Origin: Secundilactobacillus collinoides DSM 20515 = JCM 1123
GTDB taxonomy: Bacteria; Bacillota; Bacilli; Lactobacillales; Lactobacillaceae
Assembly (NCBI RefSeq): GCF_001435975.1
Contig: NZ_AYYR01000013.1
Span: 186,001-250,000, forward strand
Length of the DNA: 64,000 nt
Direction: 5' to 3'
Position 1 is the stretch's first letter. Each line of letters opens with the position of its first letter. Shown piece by piece: positions 54,823 through 64,000 of the stretch. The position numbers and the translations under genes are program-made. A model generated the notes under the pieces. That model did no database searches. It was not told the DNA's origin and worked only from the letters and a program-made list of their open reading frames with translations.

Positions 54823-54886
54823 TGCGGATGTCCCCCTTTTTGCGTTTTTTCGATGGTGCTATCTTGAATAGGATAGCCTTTTTGAC

Positions 54887-54926
54887 CAAAGAAGACAACT
54901 ATTCTGCGGAATAGCTGTCTTCTTTG
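54887..54926. repeat. 18-bp hairpin with one mismatch
   Basis: CAAAGAAGACAACTATTC pairs with GAATAGCTGTCTTCTTTG around a TGCG loop. On the reverse strand a second small hairpin (GCTATC..GATAGC) follows, whose loop CTATTC is complementary to GAATAG in this stem. Confidence 0.75.
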
Positions 54927-54969
54927 TTGTTTGTGGGGCGATGGTGAAATTGTTTTTTGAAATGGTATG

Positions 54970-55046
54970 CAGAAAACCGGTGTAGAGGCTACTGCCGGTA
55001 CAAAATCCAAATGCGGGATTTTATGCCGATGCATTGTGGTTCTCTG
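54970..55046 (-). repeat. decayed relative of the nested palindrome
   Basis: Contains CAAAATCCAAATGCGGGATT (55001-55020), identical to copy B, in the same orientation. The outer stems are imperfect: CAGAAAACC/GGTTCTCTG with one mismatch, and TGC-CGG/CCG-GCA with a bulge. Confidence 0.6.
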
Positions 55047-55068
55047 TCCTCGTGCTGAAACGCGTTCC

Positions 55069-55168
55069 GGAAGGCAGAGGGCTACTGCATAAGGCAACTC
55101 TGGCACAAAATCCAAATGCGGGATTTTATGCCAGAGTTGCCTTATGCTCCGCCCTCTAAGCGCCTTCC
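55069..55168 (-). repeat. 100-nt nested palindromic element, copy B
   Basis: From outside in: GGAAGGC/GCCTTCC (7 bp), 1:5 loop, GAGGGC/GCCCTC (6 bp), 4:3 loop, a perfect 18-bp stem GCATAAGGCAACTCTGGC with its complement, 2:2 loop, AAAATCC/GGATTTT (7 bp), loop AAATGCG. Same plan as 12284-12381. It starts 8 nt after the asnS stop. Confidence 0.9.
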
Positions 55169-55176
55169 TCCACGCT

Positions 55177-56475
55177 CTACGGGTAAATCCTATTCAACAA
55201 TCTTGGGAATGGGATGGTTTCTCTGACGTGGTCTTCTCCTGTGATCCAGGCTAAGGCACGTTCTAGTCCCAAACCAAAACCAGAATGCGGTACGCTGCCG
55301 TATTTTCTGAGATCTAGATACCATTCGTATTCCTTTGGATCCAATCCTGCTTTGACGATTTGGTCGTACAGATAGTCGTAATCCACGGCACGTTCTGAAC
55401 CGCCGATGATTTCACCATAGCCTTCTGGGGCTAATAGATCGGCACAGATCACCACGTCATCACGTGTTGGATGCGGCTTCATATAGAATGGCTTGATTGC
55501 CTTTGGGTAGTTTAAGACGAACACTGGTTGATCGAAATGATCAGCTAAGAACGTCTCTTCTGGTGAACCGAAGTCAACACCCCAATCAACATCAAAGTCG
55601 TTTTCCTTCAACAGTTCAATGGCTTCATCGTAGCTGATACGCGGGTATGGCAGCTGTGTGTACCGTTTCAAAGTATCAACATCACGGTCCAAAGTCTTCA
55701 AAGCACCGGCACAGTGGTCAATGACATTTTGAACTAGGAAGGCGATATACTGTTCTTGAATTTCGAGACTTTGTTCCTGATGCATGAAGGCCATTTCTGG
55801 TTCGATCATCCAAAATTCAATTAAATGCCGACGTGTTTTTGACTTTTCAGCCCGGAAAGTCGGGCCAAACGAAAAGACCTTATCGAAGGCTAAGGCACCA
55901 GCTTCTTCGTACAGTTGCCCTGATTGTGACAGATAGGCATCACGGTCAAAGTATTCTGTGTGGAACAAATCGGTTGTGCCTTCAGGTGCGCTCCCAGTTA
56001 AAATTGGCGCGTCGATCTTCGTGAAACCGTGGTCGTTGAAGAATTGATAAGTGGCCCGAATGACTTCGTTTCTGATTGTCATAATGGCGTGTGGCCGACT
56101 TGACCGCAACCATAGATGACGATGGTCCATTAAGAAATCGACCCCGTGTTCCTTAGGTGTGATTGGGTAGTCGTGACTTTCGCCGACAACTTCAATCGTT
56201 TCAACTTCAATTTCGTAGCCGAATTTTGACCGTGCATCTTCATGAATCACACCGGTGATCCACATGCTAGTCTCTTGTTTAACTTCTTTTGCGAGTTCGA
56301 AAACGGCTTCATCGACGTTTTTCTTTAAAACGACGCCTTGGAAGAATTCTGTTCCGTCTCGTAATTGCAGGAAGGCAATCTTCCCGCTTGACCGTTTGTT
56401 GGTCAGCCAGACGCCGATTTTGACCTTTTCGTTAACGTGGTCTTTTGCGTCGATAATGTTAATCTGTTGCACCAA
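55177..56475 (-). CDS. asnS: asparaginyl-tRNA synthetase
   Basis: 432-residue class II synthetase. N-terminal OB-fold anticodon domain ([24 protein letters not shown]), motif 2 [21 protein letters not shown] and motif 3 [15 protein letters not shown]. Start TTG at 56475, 8 nt past GGAGG. The aspB gene lies 17 bp upstream, so both are one operon. A large nested hairpin begins 8 nt after its stop. Confidence 0.95.
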   Translation of the reverse strand: MVQQINIIDAKDHVNEKVKIGVWLTNKRSSGKIAFLQLRDGTEFFQGVVLKKNVDEAVFELAKEVKQETSMWITGVIHEDARSKFGYEIEVETIEVVGESHDYPITPKEHGVDFLMDHRHLWLRSSRPHAIMTIRNEVIRATYQFFNDHGFTKIDAPILTGSAPEGTTDLFHTEYFDRDAYLSQSGQLYEEAGALAFDKVFSFGPTFRAEKSKTRRHLIEFWMIEPEMAFMHQEQSLEIQEQYIAFLVQNVIDHCAGALKTLDRDVDTLKRYTQLPYPRISYDEAIELLKENDFDVDWGVDFGSPEETFLADHFDQPVFVLNYPKAIKPFYMKPHPTRDDVVICADLLAPEGYGEIIGGSERAVDYDYLYDQIVKAGLDPKEYEWYLDLRKYGSVPHSGFGLGLERALAWITGEDHVRETIPFPRLLNRIYP

Positions 56476-56492
56476 TGTGTTTTCCTCCAGAA

Positions 56493-57686
56493 CTATTGAA
56501 TGTTTTGGTCCATAAACTTACTTAAACGGTCAACCGCCTTTTTAAGTGAGGCCAAGTCGGTCGCATAACTGATCCGCAGGTGCTTATCAACACCAAAGGC
56601 GTTACCGTCAACCAGCGCCACATGGGCTTCATCGAGAATCCGTGACACGAATTCAGCAGTGGTTGCAATACCGGTCAGCTTCAGTGCTTCAGAAATATCT
56701 GGGAACAGGTAAAAGGCACCCTGTGGTTTCGTTGGCATGTCAAACCCTGGTAGGGCGTTGACCAACGGGAAGATCGTGTTTAACCGTTCTTCAAAGGCAT
56801 CGTGCATTTTTGCAACCGCATTAGCTTCGCCTTCTTCACCCTTCAGGGCGGCTAGAAAAGCATACTGACTCACAGCAGTCGGGTTACCAGTTGCATGTGA
56901 CAAAAAGGCACTGATCTTACTGATCGTAGCTTCTGTTGCAATCACGTACCCCATGCGCCAGCCGGTCATTGAGTAGGTCTTTGACGCTCCATTGATAATG
57001 ATCAGGTTGTCGCTCAAGTGGTCGCTTAACTGTGCGATGGACGTAAAGGTTTCCCCGTTATAGGTCAAATTCCCATAAATATCATCCGTTACCACGATGA
57101 CATCATGTTCGTCTGCCCAAGTCTTTAAAGCCACTAACTCATCCTTGTCGTAAATAACGCCAGTTGGATTTTGTGGGCTGTTCAAGACAAGTGCCCGCGT
57201 ATGTGCGGTCCGCTTCTCTTCTAATTGCGCCGGGGTTGCCTTAAACGAGTTACCGGTCGCAACGGGAACAGGCACCCCGTCAGCTAACTTGATTTGTTCC
57301 GAATAACTGACCCAGTAAGGATCAGGCAGCAGCACTTCGTCACCAGGGTCTAAAATCGTTTGGAAAGTTGCGTACAAGGCCATTTTAGCACCAGTGGTCA
57401 CAGCCACGTTGGTTGCTGAAAGGTCCAACCCATAATCTGAATTAGTTTGGTCAGCAACCGCTTGACGAAGCGGCATCAGGCCAGCAGCCGGCGTATAAAA
57501 ACTAGCTTTGCCAGCCTTGATTGCATTAATTGCGGCATCCTCAATGTATTGGGGTGTTTCAAAATCGGGTTCACCGATACCCAAATTAATAACATCGATC
57601 CCGTCTGCAATCATCTGCTTAGCTTGCGCAGAAGTTTTCATGGTTGCTGATGGCTGAATTTGTAAGCTTCTCTTTGATAAATGCAA
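56493..57686 (-). CDS. aspB: aspartate aminotransferase AspB-like
   Basis: 397-residue class I PLP aminotransferase. NSPQNPTGV (NPxG motif), [10 protein letters not shown] and the PLP Lys in [17 protein letters not shown], plus C-terminal Arg in LRISYA. The aspB-asnS order is conserved in Bacillota and links aspartate supply to asparaginyl-tRNA charging. Start TTG at 57686 behind AGGAGGCG. Substrate aspartate/2-oxoglutarate is by family. Confidence 0.92.
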   Translation of the reverse strand: MHLSKRSLQIQPSATMKTSAQAKQMIADGIDVINLGIGEPDFETPQYIEDAAINAIKAGKASFYTPAAGLMPLRQAVADQTNSDYGLDLSATNVAVTTGAKMALYATFQTILDPGDEVLLPDPYWVSYSEQIKLADGVPVPVATGNSFKATPAQLEEKRTAHTRALVLNSPQNPTGVIYDKDELVALKTWADEHDVIVVTDDIYGNLTYNGETFTSIAQLSDHLSDNLIIINGASKTYSMTGWRMGYVIATEATISKISAFLSHATGNPTAVSQYAFLAALKGEEGEANAVAKMHDAFEERLNTIFPLVNALPGFDMPTKPQGAFYLFPDISEALKLTGIATTAEFVSRILDEAHVALVDGNAFGVDKHLRISYATDLASLKKAVDRLSKFMDQNIQ

Positions 57687-57771
57687 GAAAAACGCCTCCT
57701 AAAGGTGTGTGAGTAAATTAACGTGCTGCAATTGTTCCATGAACCATGTTACCGCATTTTGGGGAGACACA

Positions 57772-57807
57772 AAAGCCAGTTCTCAAAAAAACTTGGGAGC
57801 TGACTTT
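57772..57807 (-). terminator. weak terminator-like hairpin
   Basis: Reverse-strand AAAGTCAGCTCCCAA / TTGAGAACTGGCTTT with three mismatched positions, then TTTGTG. It may partly stop transcripts from the ypmB-like gene. Confidence 0.45.
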
Positions 57808-57824
57808 GAATTGCGGGTGAAGCA

Positions 57825-58331
57825 TTAAATGTTTTCAATCAGTTGCAACAGTTTACCGCTCTTAAAACTCAGTGTTTCGTAGCAAAGTTGCCCCTTCTTG
57901 TTCATGTAGCTCACGATCCATGCAGATTGGCCGTTAAAGACGCTCAACGCAGCCGATAAGACCTTCTTTGGGTTGCGTTGCGACCAGACCTTGCTTAAGA
58001 CCTGGTTACGCGTTAACCCGGCACTTTGCTGCAGTACGCGTAACTGTGCGCCCTTTTGCGGGACGAGCACGTAAACCGACTTGTTTTGTTTATTGGTGCC
58101 GGCAACCGTGTAGTAGGTCTTATTCAGGTTGGTCCAATAAAAGGCCGTTTCCCTTTTAAGTCCCGCATATTTTTCAGCCATTGAGATCGACTGCGACTTG
58201 GCCTTGTTAATTGGTGCTGTCGCGTGATGGTAACCCCAGATGGTTCCAATGATCAGCACAACAATGATCACTAAAATCGAGAGTAACACGCGACGTCCCC
58301 GTCGACGCCGCCCCGATTGTTCTCTTCTCAT
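57825..58331 (-). CDS. TseB/YpmB-like protein (DUF5590)
   Basis: 168-residue single-pass membrane protein: Arg-rich cytoplasmic tail (MRREQSGRRRRGRR), one helix (VLLSILVIIVVLIIGTIWGY), then an extracytoplasmic domain with two cystatin-like repeats. B. subtilis YpmB (TseB) takes part in cell elongation and antibiotic tolerance, and the dinG-ypmB-aspB order matches. ATG at 58331. Level of identity is not computed, so the name is by family and position. Confidence 0.85.
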   Translation of the reverse strand: MRREQSGRRRRGRRVLLSILVIIVVLIIGTIWGYHHATAPINKAKSQSISMAEKYAGLKRETAFYWTNLNKTYYTVAGTNKQNKSVYVLVPQKGAQLRVLQQSAGLTRNQVLSKVWSQRNPKKVLSAALSVFNGQSAWIVSYMNKKGQLCYETLSFKSGKLLQLIENI

Positions 58332-58433
58332 GTCAAAACTCCTTTATTACCTTGGTTGCAAAGCCGTTCAACAACCAATGATGATTCCTATTTTAGCCAT
58401 TCAGGCCCTAGCTTTTAAAATTATAGCAGATAA

Positions 58434-61259
58434 TTAGGATTTATGATGCCCTGTTTGGTGGAGCTTAAAGAAATTAGAAACATCGTTCGTGATTACCGGC
58501 ATATCTGCGGCAAGAATGGGTAATGTCTCAGGCAATGTTTTCATAATTGTCTGACCGTATTGCCGGTTGACTAACCGACTGTCTAAAACAACAACGGCAC
58601 CATAGTCGGACCGCGTTCGGATCAACCGGCCAATGCCTTGCCGCAGTCGCAAAGTGGCCTTTGGCAACGACAAATTGTAGAACGGATTCTTGCCCTCAGA
58701 TTTAAGTTGCGCAAACTGCACCTGAGTCTCCAATCGATCCGGTGAGTCAAACGGTAACCGGGCAATCACAAGCAGCTGCAGTTTTTCTTGCGGCAGATCA
58801 ATGCCTTCCCAAAAACTGGCTGCACCTAATAACACGGCGTTATCTTCATCCATAAACCGTTTGATCAGCTTTTCTTTGCCGCCAGAAACGCCCTGTGCCA
58901 GCAACAGTCGTGACACCCGATTATTACCGGAAACCAGCTGCTGATAAACGCGTTGGATCATGTCTAATGAGTTAAAGAGAATCAGTGTCGGCCGGTTAGC
59001 TGACCGCAACAGTCCCCGAATCGAACCGACAACGTAGTCGGTATAGGCGGCGTCATCTTTAATATCCGTTGCGTCCTTACTGATGTAGAGTTTGGCCTGT
59101 TTTTCAAAATTAAAATCGGATTTCAATCGCCGAACCTTGACCGTTTCACGATCGAGATCAAGCTGGTCGTACAGGTACTGGGAACGGTTGGAAGAAAATA
59201 GCGTGGCACCAGTAAAAATCGGTGCCTGAAAGTTGGCGTAGACCTGCTGCGACAAAAAGCCCTTCACAGACATCAGGCTTGATGACATGATGACGTGGTC
59301 CAGTTCCTGGCCAACGGTGACCCAGTACAAGTATGCACCGCGACCGTCACTGACCTGGGTCGGTTGTTGCTGAATCATGACCAGCCGCTGCCAGTTGTCG
59401 AAGGCTGTCATCAGGTTATTCGCAAACCCGCTGAAGTGTTCGTTGTCACTTGGCAGCCACTTAGCCGCCTGGCTCTCAAACCGTTGGGAAATTGTTGTCA
59501 GCAGTGTTTTCATTTTTTCGGCCAGGATGTTCAGTTGTTCAAATAAGCCTTGGTGGTCTTCACTAAAAGCCTGCCAATCTTCGGCGGACAACGCAACCTC
59601 CTGGTAGGGTTGTTTGAACTTGCCAAGCTGTGCCTGCACCGTCTTCAAAAGGTAATCGCTTAAGGCAGTCAACTGCCGATCAAACTCGACCAGCCAGGCG
59701 CGCATGGTCGCAAAATCTCTCGAAAAGGCTGCTTCATGCAACGCTGTCACAAGGCCATATTTATTATCCGGATCCAACTGATCCAGTTGATGGCGAACGA
59801 CGTTGAGTGTCACCTGAAAGTCAAATTTCTGGCGGTTCGTCCGCAGCGCGTAGTCCGCTAAGTGCTGGGCTTCATCCACAACTAGATAAGGCTGGTTTAA
59901 ATGCGCGCCAAAATAAGTTGCGTACTGCACCAAAAAAGCGTGATTGATAATGATGAACTGTGCGTATGGCAACCGTGCGTACAACCGGTGCAGAAAATCA
60001 TCTTCGTAAAACGGTGATTGGTCTGTCACAGTCTCGAGGCCTTCGTGCCGCACCTCGTCTAAGTACGGCGGGTCATTGCGAAAATGCAGTTCATCTAAGT
60101 CGCCGGTTGTCGTTTGTGTCAGCCAAACCAGCAGCCTGAGTTTGATCAGCTGGGACTGTTTGGACCGTTCTGGATGTTTCAAGGACGTCAAAAAACGGTT
60201 CAAATCAAGATAGTGCTGCTTGCCCTTAACCACTACGGCGTTGATGTGAAACGGCAGTATATCGTTCAACAGCGGTAATGTTTGGCTCATCAATTGTGAT
60301 TGCAACAACACTGTATCCGTGGCAATCACCACTTGACGGTCTTCATGCCGCGCTAAATAAGCTAACGGCAAGGTGTAACCGAGACTTTTCCCCGTCCCAG
60401 TGGGTGCCTCAATAATCAGCGGCTGATGCTGCGTTTTGGGCACCGTGTACTGCCGATAAATCAGATTCATCATCTTTGCCTGATCCGTCCGCCACTCAAA
60501 GTGTTTAGGATAAAGCTTTAACTTGCTTTTTTTCGTTCGCGGAAACGTGTATTCGTGGTCATCCGTCGCACTCAGCACCCTATTTTTTCGCAGAGCGATT
60601 CCATTGCTGACCATCAAATCGTCTGGCAATGCTTCGTGCCGCTTACGCGTCTCATGTAAGGCCCAGTCAAACAGTTCTGCGGTCTGCTGCGGCAGTTCTG
60701 CGCCAACTGCGACCATTTGCTGCAACGTCACAATGGGTAACGCCGTCAATTGTTTCAACAATACAATCAACAGTTTGGCCGTCACCAGTGCATCATCATC
60801 CGCTGAATGCGGGTGGTCGTGTCGAATGCTCAAGTAAGAACTCAGATCATGCAGCCGGTAGCTATCGACCGTTGGCAATAGGATCTGACTCAGCGTAACC
60901 GTATCGATGGCCTCGATCGGCAACGTCGGGTACCCGACACGCTCCAACTCAGCATTCACAAACGGAAAGTCAAAATTGACGTTATGGGCAACGAACACAG
61001 TGCCGGTCAGCAAGCTGTAAATCGTTCCTGCAACGTCATCAAATAACGGCGCGTGTTTCACCTGCTCATCACTGATTCCAGTCAACGCCTTAATGGGTTC
61101 TGGAATCTGTTGCTGCGGGTTCACGTCCGTCGCAAATTTATTAATAATCCGGCCGTTTTGAACCAGTACACAGCCAAACTGGATAATGCGATTGCCATCT
61201 GCCACGCTGGTTCCCGTGGTCTCAATATCAACGATGGCATAAATTGTATTAGTATCCAT
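58434..61259 (-). CDS. dinG: DinG-family helicase with N-terminal 3'-5' exonuclease domain
   Basis: 941-residue protein. The N-terminal DEDDh exonuclease has DIETTG, HNVNFDF and HSADDDALVTA. The helicase part has Walker A EAPTGTGKSLGY, the DEAQ box VDEAQHLADY and a motif VI region RLRQGIGRLIRTRSDYG. No iron-sulphur cysteines are seen, as in the Bacillus protein. The ATG at 61259 (MDTNTIY) is chosen, with five codons trimmed. It heads the dinG-ypmB-aspB-asnS-dnaD block. Confidence 0.93.
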   Translation of the reverse strand: MDTNTIYAIVDIETTGTSVADGNRIIQFGCVLVQNGRIINKFATDVNPQQQIPEPIKALTGISDEQVKHAPLFDDVAGTIYSLLTGTVFVAHNVNFDFPFVNAELERVGYPTLPIEAIDTVTLSQILLPTVDSYRLHDLSSYLSIRHDHPHSADDDALVTAKLLIVLLKQLTALPIVTLQQMVAVGAELPQQTAELFDWALHETRKRHEALPDDLMVSNGIALRKNRVLSATDDHEYTFPRTKKSKLKLYPKHFEWRTDQAKMMNLIYRQYTVPKTQHQPLIIEAPTGTGKSLGYTLPLAYLARHEDRQVVIATDTVLLQSQLMSQTLPLLNDILPFHINAVVVKGKQHYLDLNRFLTSLKHPERSKQSQLIKLRLLVWLTQTTTGDLDELHFRNDPPYLDEVRHEGLETVTDQSPFYEDDFLHRLYARLPYAQFIIINHAFLVQYATYFGAHLNQPYLVVDEAQHLADYALRTNRQKFDFQVTLNVVRHQLDQLDPDNKYGLVTALHEAAFSRDFATMRAWLVEFDRQLTALSDYLLKTVQAQLGKFKQPYQEVALSAEDWQAFSEDHQGLFEQLNILAEKMKTLLTTISQRFESQAAKWLPSDNEHFSGFANNLMTAFDNWQRLVMIQQQPTQVSDGRGAYLYWVTVGQELDHVIMSSSLMSVKGFLSQQVYANFQAPIFTGATLFSSNRSQYLYDQLDLDRETVKVRRLKSDFNFEKQAKLYISKDATDIKDDAAYTDYVVGSIRGLLRSANRPTLILFNSLDMIQRVYQQLVSGNNRVSRLLLAQGVSGGKEKLIKRFMDEDNAVLLGAASFWEGIDLPQEKLQLLVIARLPFDSPDRLETQVQFAQLKSEGKNPFYNLSLPKATLRLRQGIGRLIRTRSDYGAVVVLDSRLVNRQYGQTIMKTLPETLPILAADMPVITNDVSNFFKLHQTGHHKS

Positions 61260-61931
61260 ATCTTTATTCACCAAATTTTTTATTACTTACCTTAAACATC
61301 ATACTACATTCCTTAGCAAAAGTGGATATTGGGGGCGTTATAGTTGAAAAACGAAGCGGTTTTGACTTAACTTAATCATAACGTCAGCTTTTTGTGGAAA
61401 CATGTTTGTCGTCAGCAGTGTTAACCGCATGGCAAGCTGCCAAAAAGTGTGAGTGGTGCCAAATGGCGACCGCCTAGTCGATTCCTAGAGTAAAAAAGGG
61501 GGGAGCCTATTTAGTGGTTTATTTCCACGCGGAATAAAGGATTATCAATGCTCGTATCCTGTTGCCAGTCCAGAGTTGTGTGCTCCTTGCCTAGTGATAC
61601 CTAGGTAATGAGGTAGTCCACCCGTAATCGATTTAAGCTGTGAATCAGGGTCCTGACTCGATTTTTTGCTGACGTACTTTGCGCTTAAGCCTTTATCGAA
61701 CGCGGCATTCTCACTGTCCAATCTCACGTTGCAAGCACCGTTAATCAACATCGGCATCACGTTTAGCAACGCTAATATCGTGACTTGTTGAATTACTCAA
61801 ACACACTCTTTTAATTTTTCCTAATGATTGGCTTCTAGCGTTTATCCTTAAAAAAGAGTATGATACAGTGTGTTTGCGAACTTTGAGGAATGAAAAATAG
61901 TTTAATTTTTAAATTGAAAGGGGTCGTCACG
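61260..61931. other. intergenic region, dinG / mvk
   Basis: 672 bp. I recognise nothing certain. A reverse 74-codon frame at 61545-61769 ends in KSITGGLPHYLGITRQGAHN, which looks protein-like, but it has no good start or ribosome binding site. A -10 TATGAT at 61859-61864 lies before mvk. Confidence 0.5.
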
Positions 61932-62903
61932 TTGCCTATTTCGGCTACTGGCACGAGTCATGCCAAAATTATCTTAATCGGTGAACATAGCGTGGTGTAT
62001 CACCAGCCAGCTATCGCCCTGCCTTTACCTGCTGTGAAAACAACGGTTACCATTACAGAACGCAGTGGTAACCAACAGTGGCTGATCAGTCGCTATTTCT
62101 CAGGTAACCGCAGTGACGCACCCATTCAATTAAATGGTATTAACCATCTATTAGATGTCCTGCTCACGCGTTTTAACCATTCACAAGCAGGATTTACACT
62201 TGAAATTAGAAGCCAATTACCCGCAGAACGCGGCATGGGTTCTTCGGCAGCAACGGCAGTCGCCATTATTCGGGCGCTTTATGACTACTTTAAGTTGCCG
62301 CTGACACACGAACAGCTGCTCTTGGACGCTGATATTTCTGAACACATTATTCACGGTAATCCCAGCGGCTTAGATGTGGCCACAGCAAGCGCATCAGCAC
62401 CCGTCTGGTTCGTGACCGGTGATACCCCTACTTCACTGCCGTTCCACTTAGACGGTTACATGATCATTGCGGACAGCGGCATCTACGGACAAACCGGTTC
62501 TGCCGTTGCCAACGTTGCGAAGACACTAAGCCATCATCCGCGCCGTGGTAAGCACCTGATTGAAGAACTGGGTGAATTGACAAAAGACGCTAAAGACGCG
62601 CTAGGTCATAACGCAATTCAAAAATTGGGTACCATTTTGGACGCTGCACAGGTACAATTAAAGGCGTTAGGTGTGAGCCACCCAACCCTTGATAAGTTAA
62701 TTCGAATCGCTAAAGCCAACGGTGCATTGGGCGCTAAGTTAACCGGCGGCGGCATGGGTGGCTGCATGATTTGCCTCGTTGAGAACGTCAACGTTGCCAA
62801 ACGCGTCAAACAGGCATTGATCGATGCCGGCGCAGCAGCAACTTGGGTTCAACCACTATTAAGTGAGGAATTAGCTGATGAAACCGACAACGTCACCCGT
62901 TAA
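61932..62903 (+). CDS. mvk: mevalonate kinase
   Basis: 323-residue GHMP kinase that phosphorylates mevalonate. KIILIGEHSVVYHQPAIALP and the phosphate loop ERGMGSSAATAVAIIRA are diagnostic, with AKLTGGGMGGCM near the C-terminus. I chose TTG at 61932, 8 nt past AAAGGGG; the frame continues upstream to 61890 but includes that site. First gene of the mevalonate operon; its stop overlaps mvaD by 26 bp. Confidence 0.94.
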   Translation: MPISATGTSHAKIILIGEHSVVYHQPAIALPLPAVKTTVTITERSGNQQWLISRYFSGNRSDAPIQLNGINHLLDVLLTRFNHSQAGFTLEIRSQLPAERGMGSSAATAVAIIRALYDYFKLPLTHEQLLLDADISEHIIHGNPSGLDVATASASAPVWFVTGDTPTSLPFHLDGYMIIADSGIYGQTGSAVANVAKTLSHHPRRGKHLIEELGELTKDAKDALGHNAIQKLGTILDAAQVQLKALGVSHPTLDKLIRIAKANGALGAKLTGGGMGGCMICLVENVNVAKRVKQALIDAGAAATWVQPLLSEELADETDNVTR

Positions 62904-63867
62904 GGCACGGGCACATACAAATATTGCCCTTGTTAAGTACTGGGGGAAAAAAAACGAGCAACTGATAATTCCGCAAAATTCCAGTCTCTCGTTAACACTT
63001 GATCAATTTTATACGGATACTGCTGTCCAATTTAGGGACGAATTGGCGGCTGATCAAATCACGTTTAACGGCCAGCTTCTAACTGATGATGGCCAACGTA
63101 AGATCAGCCGCTTTTTAAATGTGGTCCGTGACCTGGCTGGCATTTCGATGCACGCTAGTGTTGACACAGTGAACCACGTTCCAACCGCAGCTGGATTGGC
63201 CTCTTCGGCCTCCGGTTTTGCCGCACTAGCGGGCGCTGCCAGTCGGGCCGCCGGATTAGCATTATCGTCTCGCGACCTGTCTAGATTAGCACGGCGCGGG
63301 TCTGGGTCGGCTACCCGATCAATTTTCGGCGGCTTTGCGGCCTGGAATATGGGGCATGATGACAACAGTTCATACGGCTACCCGATTGAAGAAACCGTTG
63401 ATTGGGATATTGCCGTTGTCGCGGTTGTCCTCAATAAAACAGCCAAAAAGATTTCCAGTCGTCAAGGGATGCGTGCCGCGGTCGCCACTTCACCGTTTTA
63501 CGGTGCCTGGGTCCAAACGGCCACCCGGGATTTTGACACCGTCCGGCAGGCTATCGCCGACAAGGACTTTGAGACACTCGGCCACGTCAGCGAAGAAAAC
63601 GCCATGCGCATGCACGCACTCAACCTCAGCGCTGATCCAAGTTTTACATACTTTAACGCGGACACCTTGCACGCTATCACTTTGATTCATGAGCTGCGCG
63701 ATGCCGGGTACCCCTGTTACTGTACGATCGACGCCGGACCAAACATCAAGGTGCTGTGCCGAGAACCAGCGGTCACAGCCGTTGTAACGAAACTCCAAGC
63801 CGCGTTTGGCAACGACGCGGTGCTTGTCGCACATCCCGGTCCCGGGTTGACCTTTATTACTGATTAA
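62878..63867 (+). CDS. mvaD: diphosphomevalonate decarboxylase
   Basis: 329-residue GHMP-fold decarboxylase making isopentenyl diphosphate. ALVKYWGKKNEQLIIPQNSS, the loop VPTAAGLASSASGFAAL and GSATRSIFGGFAAW with the catalytic Asp/Arg region are seen. ATG at 62878 follows GTGAGGAA and overlaps mvk by 26 bp. The next gene starts 51 bp later. Confidence 0.95.
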   Translation: MKPTTSPVKARAHTNIALVKYWGKKNEQLIIPQNSSLSLTLDQFYTDTAVQFRDELAADQITFNGQLLTDDGQRKISRFLNVVRDLAGISMHASVDTVNHVPTAAGLASSASGFAALAGAASRAAGLALSSRDLSRLARRGSGSATRSIFGGFAAWNMGHDDNSSYGYPIEETVDWDIAVVAVVLNKTAKKISSRQGMRAAVATSPFYGAWVQTATRDFDTVRQAIADKDFETLGHVSEENAMRMHALNLSADPSFTYFNADTLHAITLIHELRDAGYPCYCTIDAGPNIKVLCREPAVTAVVTKLQAAFGNDAVLVAHPGPGLTFITD

Positions 63868-63918
63868 TCACGTAACACCCCAAAAAATGAAACGTAACTG
63901 ACGAAAGGACATGATGTT

Positions 63919-64000
63919 TTGATTTCTGTGAAAGCCCAAGGCAAACTCTATATTGCCGGTGAATACGCCGTGGTGGAAACCGGGTTTCCCGCAATTATTG
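63919..64000 (+). CDS. mvaK2: phosphomevalonate kinase (5' end only)
   Basis: 27 residues lie in the window: ISVKAQGKLYIAGEYAVVE then TGFPAII, which is the N-terminal GHMP kinase pattern of phosphomevalonate kinase. TTG at 63919 lies 9 nt past AAAGGA; upstream ATG codons are out of frame. Third gene of the mevalonate operon. Confidence 0.88.
   Translation, partial: MISVKAQGKLYIAGEYAVVETGFPAII

Larger units (their letters stand above)
54823..55176. other. asnS / dnaD intergenic region, hairpin-rich
   Basis: 354 bp with no gene. Three large inverted repeats lie here: 55069-55168 (nested palindrome, copy B), 54970-55046 (decayed relative) and 54887-54926 (18-bp stem). All fall in the presumed 3' UTR of asnS and the leader of dnaD. 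Confidence 0.75.

Overview
The window is chromosomal DNA of a low-to-mid GC Bacillota, almost certainly a member of the Lactobacillaceae; the genus is left open. Pointers are the Bacillus/Lactobacillus-type gene order rlmL-like / rnpB / gpsB / ypsA / recU / pbp1A and dnaD / asnS / aspB / ypmB(tseB)-like / dinG, a type-B RNase P RNA, a mevalonate isoprenoid operon, frequent TTG and GTG starts, strong AAGGAGG-type ribosome binding sites, and lactobacillar families such as DUF3737 and EbsA. No tRNA, CRISPR array, prophage or insertion sequence was recognised.

Region 1-20 kb is metabolic and accessory: sbcDC (sbcC runs off the left edge), a LysR regulator divergent from D-serine dehydratase, a DUF3737 beta-helix protein with a PatB/MalY C-S lyase behind a MerR-type promoter, a DUF2207 membrane protein, a flavinylated FMN/FAD reductase, a MarR-MFS efflux pair, a D-2-hydroxyacid dehydrogenase broken by an in-frame UGA, an SDR/TetR divergent pair whose regulator has no normal start codon, and NudC.

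Region 20-31 kb carries a DEDDh exonuclease-like protein, a quinone-oxidoreductase-like MDR protein, a MATE exporter, a second FMN/FAD reductase with the opposite domain order under a Rex-like box and divergent from a LysR regulator, an aldo-keto reductase, a DMT permease, DegV and MarR. Region 31-43 kb has rqcH, then lspA-rluD followed by pyrR and two intact but catalytically degenerate carbamoyl-phosphate synthase subunits, then ebsA-fhs divergent from an RNase H-like gene, and a DAO-type oxidase. Region 43-47 kb has a nitroreductase, a CPBP protease-like protein, a Nudix hydrolase and amtB behind a GlnR box. Region 47-61 kb is the conserved cell-division, cell-wall and replication block, and 62-64 kb is the start of the mevalonate operon (mvk, mvaD, phosphomevalonate kinase).

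The most unusual items are: (1) the pyrR-carA-like-carB-like operon, where the glutaminase Cys/His, the Mn ligands of the first ATP-grasp domain and much of the second half of CarB are gone although the frames are intact, which suggests a regulatory pseudo-enzyme, possibly a bicarbonate or carbamoyl-phosphate sensor; (2) two roughly 100-nt nested palindromes with identical stem/loop architecture but different stem sequences, each placed just after the stop codon of an unrelated gene; and (3) a pair of flavin reductases with permuted FMN domains and altered substrate motifs.
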